64,000 bases of DNA from Chlamydomonas reinhardtii. Taxonomy: Eukaryota; Chlorophyta; Chlorophyceae; Chlamydomonadales; Chlamydomonadaceae. The notes beneath the pieces are model-generated. The model ran no database searches. It was not told where the DNA came from and worked only from the letters and a program-made list of their open reading frames with translations. Positions 1-11,400 of the stretch are shown in pieces; positions within the stretch are counted from its first letter, which is position 1, and every line of letters starts with the position of its first letter. Position numbers and translations under genes: made by a program. The stretch spans positions 4,664,190 through 4,728,189 of the forward strand of contig NC_057010.1 of assembly GCF_000002595.2 (NCBI RefSeq), given 5' to 3'.

Positions 1-3000
1 GCCCTAAAGCCTCTCGCGGCAAGGAACAGCGTCGGTAGAGCAGAGACGCGCGCCATACTGGCGACATGCTGCCTCGGGGTACATCCTACCGGCGTTGTGA
101 CAATCCGACGTATCAGGGTGGGGGTCGCAACCCAGTTCAACCTGCGTTCGCTGCCGCTCCCGCCCCCCCAACAGGTCCGCCGCTCCGCTGCTGCTGCTCG
201 GCGGCCGGCGGCCGGCCGCAGGTGCTGCGCTCGGGTAGAAGCTGGTGAGAAGCTGGACCGACCCATAATGGCAGTGGGCTTGCGGGTCTGCTGACAGGCC
301 TGCTGACAGGCAACTGGGCATGGGTGCCAGCGCTGTGAGCAAATGCGCCCCAGCACCGCTGGGACTCCGCCGTGGGGCTTTCCCAGACCGTAGCCCCAGA
401 GTCAGAGTTGCCGCAGCCAGGGTTGTGGGGACCCTCCGGCCAGGAGTTGTGGGACCCCCCGCCGGGACCCGCCCGTCGGACCCCCCGTGGAGCTCCTGCA
501 GCCAGGGCTGAGCACACACGCGACTCACGCCTGCTGACGCTGCTGTGTCCCCTCCACCCCGCGCAGTGTATGCGACGCATCGGGCCACGGTGCTGGTCAC
601 GGAGAAGCTGGGTGATGCGGGTGAGCGGCTGAGTTCTCCGGGGGTGGCCGACACGCATCTGCTGTTCTGTGTGCCGATGCCCCGCTGTGGGCCCTCCTAC
701 CCCCGCTTGGTGGAACACGCAGCGCCGCGTGTGCCACACGTTATTGGGACCGAAAACGCCCTCTTCTTGGTAACACACGTGTGGTTTTGCTCGTCAAGGG
801 CGCTAGCATGTCCTCCCTGGCCCGGCCTGCCCTCCCCGTTCCTACACACACACCCAACCGCCGTAACCACCTCCTCCACCTGCCCTCGACCGCCGTAATC
901 ACCTCCTCCACCTGCCCTCGACCGCCTTGACAACCTCCTCCACCTGCCCTCGACCGCCTTAACCACCTCCTCCACCTGCCCTCGACCGCGCCCAGGCCTG
1001 GACCGGCTGCGGCTGACATGCAACGTGGAGACTGCGTACGGCCTGACGCAGGAGGAGCTGTGCGCCAAGGTGTCACTGGTGGATGCGCTGATTGTGCGGT
1101 CGGGGACAAAGGTGTGTGTGGGGGGCGGGGGTAGGAGCGGGGAGGGAACTGGGGAGGGAACTGGGGAGGGAAGTGGGGAAGGAAGTGGGGAGGGAACTGG
1201 GGAGGGAACTGGGGAGGGAAGTGGGGAAGGAAGTGGGGAGGGAACTGGGGAGGGAAGTGGGGAGGGAAGTGGGGAGGGAACTGGGGAGGGAACTGGGGAG
1301 GGGTTTTGAAATGGGGAAGGGAACTGGGGAGGGAACTGGGGAGGGGTTTTGAAGTGGGGAAGGGAACTGGGGAGGGACTGGGGAGGGACTGGGGAGGGAA
1401 CTGGGGAGGGGTTTTGAAACGGGGAAGGGAAAGCCGGGGACAGCATGCCGTGTTGGCAATGTGGGCGAGCAGGGGCGCTGTCAACGGGAACGGCGGGCTG
1501 TCGTGCGGCGTTGCCTAGTGCTTGAGCTTGAATCGGATTCGGCAGGGCCAGTGGTGGCTTAGAGCCCGGTACTTGGCCGGAGCCGCGGATCGCGGCGATT
1601 TCGGCCACCTTGGAACCGGATGCCCCCAGATGCCCACCCGCCTCCGCTCTCCATAACATTGCGCCCATCTCCACCTCTCCCAAACCCTGCTCCCCCTGCT
1701 CCCGCACCCTGCACACCTCGCAACACCCTCGCAACACCTCGCAACACCCTCGCAACACCCTCGCAACACCCTCGCAACACCCTCGCAACACCCTCGCAAC
1801 ACCGCCCCCGCCAGGTGACGCGCGCCGTGTTCGAGGCCAGCCACGGGCGGCTCAAGGTGGTGGGGCGCGCGGGCGTGGGCGTGGACAACGTGGACCTGGC
1901 CGCCGCCACGGAGGCGGGCTGCCTAGTGGTGAACGCGCCCACCGCCAACACCGTGGCGGCGGCGGAGCACGGCATCGCGCTGCTGTGCGCCATGGCCAGG
2001 AACATCCCGCAGGTGCGTGGGTGCGGGCGTGAGTGTGCGGGCGTGAGAGTGCGGGTGTGTGTTAAAGAGAAACACCAGGAAAACATAGCGCAAAGACACG
2101 GTATGCGATGCAGCACGTGTGTGTGTGTGTGTGTTTGTGTGTGCAACTTTGTGTGTATGTGTGTGTGTGCGCGTGTGTGACGGCTGCGTGTGTGCGCGCG
2201 AGCGCGGTCCACGGCAACTTGGGTTTCCTCCCTGCGCACGTGCCCTGCGCCTCTCACCCGCACCCTCCACCCCTCACGCGCCCCCTCCCTCCCTCACCCC
2301 CCCAAGGCCGACGCCTCCATGAAGGCCGGGTCCTGGGACCGCAGCGCCTACGTGGGCACCAGCCTGGCTGGCAAGACCATTGCGGTGTACGGCTTCGGCA
2401 AGGTGCGCGTGTGCATGTGTGTGTTATCAAACGAAACGGAAGCCCGCCCAATGACGCGACGGTGTTTTTTTGTGTGTGTGTGTGTGGTTGAGTGCGTGCT
2501 CCTCCTTACCCGCCCACACTAACACCAACACCATTACCAACACCAACACCAGCACCAACACCAACACCAGCATCAGTATCACTCCTGGTTGCCAGCCCCA
2601 CACAAACACGCACCCCTGCGCCTTCGCACCGTGCCACACCTCTCATCATATACACACACACACACACACACACAACACACACACACACACACGCACCTAC
2701 CGCACACAACACCGCGAGCACGCGCATTCTTTGCGCTTTCTTCCTTGTGCTCCCTAACACACGTCGTCGCACGCACACACCCCGCTGCAGGTGGGCTCGG
2801 AGGTGTCCCGGCGCGCCCGCGGGCTGGGCCTCACGGTGGTGGCCTACGACCCCTACGCCAGCGCCGAGAAGGCGGCGGCGCAGGGCGTGCAGCTGGTCAC
2901 CTTCGACGAGGCGCTGCAGGTGAGGGAGGGGGGGCGGGGCTAGGGGAGGCGGGGAGGGGTGGGAGGGGTGTGAAGGGGGAGGTGCAGGGCGAGCAGGGGC

Positions 3001-3659
3001 GGGGCGACCGGAATCCCAATGGAGTCTGTCCCCCTCCCCCCGTAGCTCCCTTTGGAGGCTGTGTGTGTTTGGGGGGGGGAGGGTGGTTGTGGTTTGGTGT
3101 GGGCGCAAAGGGGATGAGAACAAGCGGAGCTCGCCGATCAGTCGTCATTGGCCTAGCGCCGCCGCCGCGCTTAATGTTTTCATTCACATCCCCGTACCGC
3201 GAACCCCCCCCCCCCCCCAAGCCCTCATACCTTGCACCCAGCCCCACCCCCCGCCACTTAACTACTCATGAATGTAGCCCCCCCCGCAATACCTGTCAAC
3301 ATCATCTCATCGTAATACGTCCTGCAACCCTGGAAACCCTCATCCTCAACCCGCACCCACGCCCCTCCAGGTGGCCGACTTCCACACGTTGCACATGCCG
3401 CTGACGCCCGGCACCAAGGGCCTGTTCAACGACTCGGCCTTTGCGCGCATGAAGCGCGGCGCACGCATCATCAACGTGGCCCGGGGCGGTGTCATCGACG
3501 AGGCAGCCCTGCTGCGCGCGCTGGAGTCCAAGCAGGTGCGGGGCAAGTGTGTTAAACAAAGAATCAAACGGAACAATTCCACCATACACGCGCGCACAGT
3601 TACCAACAAATACGGGGCAAGTGTGTGTGCGTGCGCAGGTGCGCAGGTGCACGTGTGTG

Positions 3660-3705
<46 letters not shown>

Positions 3706-5148
3706 GCGTGTGTGTAGTGGGGGGTGGGTGGGTGAGTGTGGTAGCCGTTCATGGAGACGGAGTGGTTGAGTCACAAGGTCGGATTGGCTGAAAGGGCACA
3801 TGGAAAAAAACTTGATGTAGGGGGCGGGGGGCGTGCGAGGGGCCACAGGTGGAATGTCGGCACATGGCCGTTGTGCCACGGGGCTGGCCCCGCTGCGGTA
3901 TTGCGGTCTTGTGGTCTGAGGCGCGATCTGGGTCTGGAACGCTAGGAAGTCGGAAGCCCATCTGTATCCAACGACCCCAGCTGTGAATGCGGTCGTGGGT
4001 TTGAGTTGGGGTCCGCTACTGCTCTGTCTGTTTCATTTACTTTCTCAGCCCCGCCTCGACCGAGTACCGTATCCTGTCGTCGGCTGCCGCCTCACCCTGA
4101 CCGCCCCCCCCCTGGACGCCCTGACCGCCCGCCCTTTGTACCTGGCTACGACTTCACTTCGTAAACTGAATGCGTGTAACCCCCCCCCTGCCACCACATG
4201 CACACACAGGTGGCGCAGGCGGCTCTGGACGTGTTCCTGGAAGAGCCGCCCAGCTTCGAGAGTGAGTGCGCGGGAACTCACTCGGGAATGCAATACCCCA
4301 CCCACCCGCGCACGCACCCTACCCACCCCACGCACCCACCCTTCTCCTCCTTCAACCCCTCTCCTCCCTCAACCCTTCTCCTCCTTCAACCCTTCTCCTC
4401 CCCCAACCCTTCTCCTCCTTCACCCACGCTTCTCTTCCTCCTCCGCCAGACCACCCGCTGGTGCACCGGCCGGACGTGATCTGCACGCCACACCTGGGCG
4501 CCAGCACCACAGAGGCGCAGGAGGGCGTGGCGCTGGAGGTGGTGGAGGCGGTGGTGGACGCACTGGCAGGCAACCTCAGCGTCAACGCAGTCAACGCGCC
4601 CATGGTGGGGAGGGCGGGGCGGGGGCTGGGGGGGGGAGGGGGAGTCGGGGAGGGAAAATGGGTAGGGGTGGGATGGGGTTGTAGATACCAGCCCAAACTA
4701 AACCAAAACCAAGCTAAAACGAGCGGAGCATTGGCGTAGGCGTTAGTGGGGGGGGGGTAAATACCAGCCCAAACTAAACCAGAAGGGGGGGCAAGGAGGG
4801 TGCGGGAGGGTGCGGGTGCAGGATGCGGGTGCGGTTCCTCTTCCGCTTCTCACGGTACTGCTTCGTGTCGTGAAAGAACCCCTCCACGCCGGAAACAAAG
4901 ACGCTCCTTCCCTCCCCGCCTCCCTGTCCCCGGGTTCACCTGCTTGTATCCTGTCCCCAATGTCTAAACCCTGCCTCCCTCCCTGCCTCCCTCCCTGCCT
5001 CCGTCCCTGCCTCCCTCCCTGCCTCCCTCCTCTGTAGGTGCCGGCGGAGATCCTCCGCGAGCTGCAGCCCTACATCGTGCTGGCTGAGGGGCTGGGCCGC
5101 GCCGCCGTGGGCCTAGTCAGCAACAGCACCAGCAGCAGCAGCAGCGCT

Positions 5149-5188
<40 letters not shown>

Positions 5189-7176
5189 GCGGCGCGCACT
5201 CGCAGGGCGGCAAGGGCGGGTTCGGGGACATCGCCATCACCTACTCCTCGCCGCGCGGCGACGACCTGGACACACGGCTGCTGAGGGCCATGGTCATCAA
5301 GGTGGGGGATGGGTGTTACATTCATGATTATTTAGGGGGGGGTGCGGGAGAGTGCGGGGGGGCGCGGGAGGGTGCGGGGGGGGGTGCGGGGGAGGGTGCG
5401 GGGGACTGCGGAAGACGGGCGGGGTGGTTGAGTCGGGTTGGGCGGGGCCGGGCTGGGCGGTGCGTTGGAACTGACGGGTTGGTGCCGACAGCGGTACGGG
5501 AGCAAGTGCGTCGCCCACCCAACCCGAGCCCACACACCACACGCGCCCTGCAACCGCGCCCCCCCCCCCCACGCCCCCCCCCCCCCGCCGCTCGGCAGGG
5601 CGTGCTTGAGGAGACCACCACCAGCAAGGTCAACCTGGTCAACGCCGACCTGCTGGCGCGCAACCGCGGCCTGCGCATCACCGAGGTCTCCATCCGCGCC
5701 GGCGGCGACGGCACGTCCGAGGTGCTGACCAGCATGAGTGTGGCGCTGGGCACAGCCGACTCCAAGTTCTCAGCGGCGGTGGACAGGTGCGGGCGGGGGG
5801 TTAACTTTGAACCAATCCCGTAAGGAAACAGTCGCGCTGCAAGGAGAAACTGGTGCGGGCGGGGAGGGGGTACACGCATTAAGTTTACGAAGAAGAAGAG
5901 AGGCCGGGGGTTTGTAAGGGCCAGCCCAGACTGAACCACAACCAGGGGCGTTTAGCGGAGCACAGGCAGATGGGGGGGGGGCGTTGTAGATACCAGCCCA
6001 AACGAAATCAAAACCAACTAACGAGCGGAACACGGGCAGAGGCGTTACTTGCAAGCGGTAATACTTATGGGAGGTGGGCCGAGGCGCCGTGGAGCAAGGC
6101 GGGGGTGGGGGGGCAGCATGATGCTGAAGTCGCCTCTTCCTTGCCCTTCCCCTCGGGTCGTCGGTGTGGAGTCTCTGCAGCGCGGCACCTTCCATTGACT
6201 GACCATGCCCGGAATTCCGCTCCGCAAGATGGTCTACCGTCTACCACTCCCTTAACTAATCATGAATGGAATTCCCCTTCGACAAACTGACATCGCATCA
6301 ATAAACTGTTCATACCTGCTCTCCATTCTCCCCTCTTCCCCGTGCCCCCTCCCCCTCCTCACCTGCCCCTGTCTTGTCGCGGACCGCGGAAGCCAACACC
6401 TCCTGCTCCCCCTTACCCTCTTCCCCCTGTTCCCCCCGCACCCCAACCCCCGCCCCCCCCCAGGACCAACCGCATCTACGTGGAGGGCCGCGTCACGGGT
6501 GGTGCGCCCTTCCTGACCAAGATCGGCAACTTTGACGTGGAGCTGGCGGTGCAGGGCAGCGTCATGCTGACGCGGCAGCGCGACCAGCCGGGCATCGTGG
6601 GCGGCGTGGGCATGCTGCTGAGCCGGGACAACGTCAACATAAGGCGCGTGGCTTGGGGGTGGGCGGGTTGGGGAGGGTGGCGGTGGGGGAGCGGTGAGTG
6701 GGGGAGGTTTTAGGAGGTGTTGGGGGTGCTGTGTTTGGGGTGGTGGTGTGAGGGATGTGTGTGGGATTGGCTGGGCCGGGGGAAGGGGGGCGTCCGAGGG
6801 ATGGAAGGGGAGGGGAGGGGCAGACGACGCCGTGCGGATTTTGCGCCGTCCCGTCCCTGCCATCCCGTTCCTGCGGCTCCCCTACTGCCCGGTATATCTT
6901 TCCGCCCCACTCCTCCGACCAAGCAGGCATGCCCGCAATGAACGCCCCACTCCCCCTCCTCTTCCACCCCCTCCTCTTCCACCCCCTCCTCCCACGCCCT
7001 CCTTCCATCTCCCCCACAGCTTCATGACTGTGTCGCGCACGGCCAAGGACGGCGAGGCCATCATGGCCATCGGCATCGACAGCGAGCCCAGCCCCGCCAC
7101 CCTGGAGGAGATCACGCGCGTCAAGGGCGTCATCGAGGTCACCATCTTCAAGGAGGTGGCGCCGCCGCAGCGGTGA
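1..7176 (+). CDS. PGDH: D-3-phosphoglycerate dehydrogenase, plastid-targeted, 5' partial
   Basis: Catalyses the first step of the phosphorylated serine pathway, 3-phosphoglycerate + NAD+ to 3-phosphohydroxypyruvate, probably in the plastid. Visible exons: 175-244, 567-620, 996-1111, 1815-2012, 2307-2402, 2791-2919, 3371-3535, 4210-4261, 4450-4604, 5038-5301, 5599-5786, 6464-6643, 7020-7176. They join in frame to 607 residues. The first visible exon is Arg/Ala-rich like a transit peptide (VRRSAAAARRPAAGRR). No in-frame ATG precedes it, so the start exon lies outside the window. Seen in order: substrate domain, Rossmann motif GFGKVGSEV, catalytic Arg in NVARGGVIDE, Glu in LDVFLEEPP, His in TPHLGAST, an intervening domain, and a C-terminal ACT domain (DQPGIVGGVG to IEVTIFKEV). 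Oddities: a poly-Ser insert in the 5038-5301 exon and a GC-AG intron after 6643. The family call is secure; exon ends were set by phase. Confidence 0.93.
859..986. repeat. 32-bp minisatellite, about four copies
   Basis: Four nearly identical 32-bp units, each containing ACCTCCTCCACCTGCCCTCG, lie inside a PGDH intron and run up to 9 bases from the acceptor of the exon starting at 996. The pyrimidine-rich units form the polypyrimidine tract of that acceptor. Confidence 0.8.
1136..1420. repeat. GGGGAGGGAACT-type minisatellite in a PGDH intron
   Basis: More than twenty 12-bp units (GGGGAGGGAACT and GGGGAGGGAAGT), with interspersed GGGGTTTTGAA variants, begin about 25 bp after the donor at 1112. 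The strand is strongly purine-rich and carries regular G-runs. Reading frames through it are repeat artefacts. Confidence 0.8.
1715..1803. repeat. CCTCGCAACAC tandem repeat
   Basis: About eight head-to-tail 10-11 bp units (CCTCGCAACAC) lie directly before the PGDH exon starting at 1815, again supplying the pyrimidine-rich side of an acceptor. Confidence 0.75.
2106..3720. repeat. CA/GT microsatellites in PGDH introns
   Basis: Dinucleotide runs occur at about 2117-2185 (GT, interrupted), 2648-2695 (CA) and 3660-3715 (GT), with an ACCAAC hexamer run at about 2518-2575. All lie between PGDH exons. Confidence 0.75.
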
Positions 7177-8423
7177 CACCGCCGGGTTGCGTGTGGGACA
7201 GGGGTAGCGCCGCCGCAGCGGTCACACAGCACCGGTGCGGGGTGGGACAGGGGTAGCGCCGCCGCAGCGGTCACACAGCACCCCGCTGCCGGCGGCGGTG
7301 TGGCGAGGAGCGGGCAGTCCGCATGTGATGGCGCTGCGGGGTGGGTGTGCTGGTGTGTTGGAGGCACCTGCGGCTGTTGAGGGCGCGCCGTGCGCATCTG
7401 CAGCTGCAGGCGCAAAGGCGCCGCCGCGGCGGTGGGAAGCGGACCCTCGGGAGTTGGGACTTGCGCGCATGCACGTGCATGGCACGTGTGCGTCATGCAT
7501 TGCGCCGTGCAGGGGGCGTTAAATTGAGGGTGGTAATGGAGTGGACTAACACGTTTAGAACACTGCGGCGGGAGCGAGCCAATCTTCAGCATATTTGGCG
7601 TCCCGGGGTCGAGTGTTGGTTAGGGAGCTAGGCGGCTCGAGGTTTGAATGGTGATAGCCGGGTAGAGTGAAAGAGGACAACAGCGTCGGGACGTGCATGC
7701 GTGATACGGTGTATGTGCTCACGTGATGTGCGTCACATTGACATCGGTGTGGTTGAGGGCTTGAGGCCATGCGTTGAGGCGTTGAGGCGGAAACCTTTGT
7801 GCTCCGCGCAGCGGAGCTGCGGAAGGGCCTGTGCAACCGTATCGGTGGGGCCTTGCGTTGCGTTGGCCTGCTTCAGACATAATCGATGCAGTTATGCATG
7901 GAGATAGGATGCAAGGGGAAGAGGACGGGGCGGGGCCGGAATGTGCTGAGGCACAACGGTGGGCCTGATGTCTGCGCATTGTACCGGTACCTGAGACGGT
8001 CCTCCGAGGGTGCCTCCTTGGGGCGATACAGGGGCATCGTGCAAATGTCTTGGCATGAAGGAGGGGTCACTTGCATCAGCGGTCGGAAGGTGATGGTGCT
8101 GGTGACGGTAGCTGTTCAAAGTGGCCGCGCGAGCGTCTGCTGGCCGGGAAGTGGCAACGCCGGCGCCCGGCGGCCGCGCGAGTGTCCGCTGACATGGCCT
8201 GCGTGTGCCAGCCTGCCAGGGTATTCTGGCAGACTATGGTGCCTCATCGGGCCCAGGCTCATGTAAGCCACGAAGCGAGAGCAGACCCTGTAATTTGTCA
8301 AGTGCAACATTTTTAAAGACCCTCCTCGCTAATTGTAAAATCACTCTGAATCCGCAATCCAGCGAACCTTTAAACACGGTTTCGTAACATTGCTTTATTG
8401 CTTTGCATCTTTCCAATAAATAC
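7177..8423 (+). other. 3' UTR of PGDH and spacer to the F-box gene
   Basis: No coding signal. The first 110 bp contain two further copies of the stop-codon segment of PGDH (7206-7228 and 7255-7277). TGTAA, the usual volvocine polyadenylation motif, occurs at 8289-8293 and 8334-8338, only about 90-135 bp before the next start codon. Confidence 0.6.
8289..8293 (+). promoter_or_regulatory. TGTAA polyadenylation motif
   Basis: TGTAA is the standard nuclear poly(A) signal of Chlamydomonas. This is the first one found downstream of the PGDH stop (1.1 kb); a second lies at 8334. Assignment to PGDH rests on position only. Confidence 0.4.
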
Positions 8424-11400
8424 ATGGCGCCAAAGAAGGCGAAAGAGAAGCCCGGCTCGCTGCGCAGGGGCCCTCCACGCGCATACGTTCGCGGCCTTCT
8501 CGGCGCGCCTGTTTATGACAGCGACGAAGATGAAGACTACCGTCCGAATGTGCCTTCTCCACAGCGGCGCACTGGGCGAGCTGCGGCAGCAAGGTCAACT
8601 CCACGCAAGCGTCGGCGTTCTGAAAGCGAGCCGGAGGCCTCAGATGAGAGCAGTGCGAGCAGCGGCAGTGACAGTGATGACGATGAAAAGGAGGATGCAG
8701 GCATGGATGAGCCGCTAGCACGCAGGTGCGGCGCGTCGTATGTTGCACAAGAGGGGGCGCGAGGCGGGCAAAAGAGGGTTGTGCGCTTACCGCGTTTGAT
8801 GGCTGGTAAAGCCACCTGCTACGGTACCTGTTCCAACCGCAGGAGGCAGCGGGCACGGAGCGGCACTGTGGCAGCTGCGGCGGCGCAGGTGAGGGGCGGG
8901 AGTCTGGCAGTTGGGGTCTGGAATCAAGGGCAAGTGCCGGACACAGCCGACGTCGGGGGACCAAGCCCGGCCGCCGGGACCTGTGTGCTGAGGATCCGCT
9001 GCTTCAGAGCCACACTGTCGCAGTTGCTTGCGCACAAGACATACCGGGTGCCATGAGTGTACGGTACACAAAGGCAGCCTGCTAAGGTGCCGTTGCTATC
9101 TCGTGGCCCGTGCGGCAGCAGGCGTTGGCGCCAGTCAAGCGCCAGAGGCGTGCCGCGGCCAGCAGCAAAGGTGGCGAGAGCGACGCCGATGACACGGCTG
9201 CTGGCGCTGCCGGTGCTGCTGGTCGAGGACGGGGCCGCGCGGCGGCAGCTGCGGCAGCGGCAGGGGGCGGCAGTGGGCACGGGGGCCGCAAACGCGGCGG
9301 CGCAGCTGCAGGTGGCAGCGGCCGCGGCGGCGGCAGCGGCGGATCGGGACGAGGAGGAGCAGCAGGAGGAAGTGGAGGCTCAGCGGCTGCATGCGGCGCG
9401 GTGCCGCGGGCGGCGGTGGGTGCGGCGGGAGCGGCGGCCTGGGTGCGGCCGGTGGGGCCGCCGCGGGACTGGGGCGGCCTGACGGCGCCGCTGCTGCGGG
9501 AGGTGCTGCTGTGGGCGTGCCGACAAGGAGCGCTGCCCACCGCCGGAGCTGGTGGGTGTTTCCCCTGCACCCTGCCACATGCCTCTGGGCTCCGTGACAC
9601 CGTGGCTGACTTGGCGGCTTCGCAAACTAGCGTGTGGTGCCACCCCTCTCCCACCAACAGTGCCACAACCGCCTCGACCATCACATGGCAGCCTGCCCCA
9701 AACTGCACGCCCTTGCCTGCATGTCTGCGCCGCAGTCGCCTGCGTCAACCGGCACTGGCGGGTGGTTTGTAGAGACCTGGAGGCAGACGCTCTGGCCGCC
9801 GCGCCCGCCTCTACCGCCGCCGCCAGCGCACTTGCGGCCCGCGCCGCCGCCGCCGCTGCAGCCGCACTGGGCGCAGCAGCCGTCGGCGGCCCACGGCAGG
9901 CTGTGACATCAGCCACTGCCGATGACAGCGTCGGCGGTGTCGGCGGGGCCAACGGTGCGCTGCCGGACGGCGCCGGCGGCGCTGCGGTTGGCGAGGGCGG
10001 GGCGGATGAGAGCCCTGCTGGAGGCGGCGGCGGCGAAGAGGGTGGCGGAGAGGGGGGCATGGTGGGGCTGTGGGGCTGCATGAATCTGCGGTCGCGGCCC
10101 GGCGTCAAGTTTAGCGATGCGGTGATGCGGCGAGGCCTGGCCAGCGGCAGGTGGAGGCAGGTGCGCGCGTGTGACGTACGTCGAGCACGGCCCGCTTTGC
10201 TTGCGCATGCGCATGCACAGTGTCGAACCTTCCCTTAATGCTTTTCCAACACATATATTTGTATGGCGCGTGTAGCACAACGAGCGGAGAAGGCATGTGT
10301 ACCGTCGGAACGCATGTTCGTGCATATCGGGGGTTTGCGTCTCCTGTGTGCTCTCGCCGTCACACCTGGTGGTTCCCGCCGCAGGTTCGCTCGCTGTGTC
10401 TAGGCGGCGTGGAGCCGGCCGGCTTGTCGCCCGAGGGGCTGTTGGAGCTGCTGGGCGCCGGCTGCCCCGGGCTGACATCGCTGGAGCTTAGCCAGTGCGA
10501 CGGACTGGTCAAGTGAGTGTGTGGACGCGCGTGTGTGTGTTTGTTTGTGTGTACGCATGAAAGGAGTGTGGCGGGTAGTTCTCAAGTGCACTTTGCCTCG
10601 AGCGCCAAGGGCACCGGCCAGTCTCGAACAGCCCTGCGTGCCCTGAATGTCGGGTTGTGCAGGATGTGTGTGGCTAGGCCGTGCGCTCTAGCGACACACG
10701 CCCAAACCCCCACGCCCGCGCCCTCAGGTCTGACCTGCTGCGGCCCGCGCTGGCCTCCGGCCTGCCCCAGCTACAGCACCTGGACCTCAGCTACTGCGTG
10801 CTGTCCGGCCTGGACCGGATACTGCAGGCCGCACTGGCGCCACGGCAGCTACTGCCGGCAGCAGCCACTGCCACAGCTGCTACAGCTACTGCCGGTGGTG
10901 CTGGGGGCGCTGGAGGTGGCGGGGGTGCTGCTGCTGGCCCAGTAGCAGGGGCGGAGGACGTGATCGTGGTGGAGGACGAGGAGGCGGAGGCGGCAGGCGC
11001 TGCAGCGCCAGCAGCGGCTGCGTCAGGAGGAGCAGCCGCCGGCGGCGGGCGGTCGGGTTCAGCGGCGGCGGCGGCTGCGGGTGCGGCGGGAGCCTACGCA
11101 CTGCCCTGCCCGCTGCGCGTGCTGCGGGCTCGAGAGTGTCCTCGTCTGGGCGTTGGCACGGTGCGTGGTGGGGCCGTGATGGGCCGCTAGTCGTCACGGG
11201 GCGACTGGTGTGTATGGCGCATTACACGGTAGCCGCCGTGCCTCAACCCTCTCTCCTGCAACCCCAGAAGTTCATATTGCACTCCCACATGCACATCACT
11301 ATGTCGATGCTCCCACACATGGCTGCGCCTAATGGACGCTTGTGACCCACATGGTGATACCTCGTTGATGCGCGCGTGCATGTGTCCTGGTCCAGCGGGG

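Noticed and set aside
697-1791. Long reverse-strand frames rich in PSPVPSPLP repeats
   Set aside because: They are translations of the GGGGAGGGAACT minisatellite in a PGDH intron and overlap confirmed exons on the other strand.
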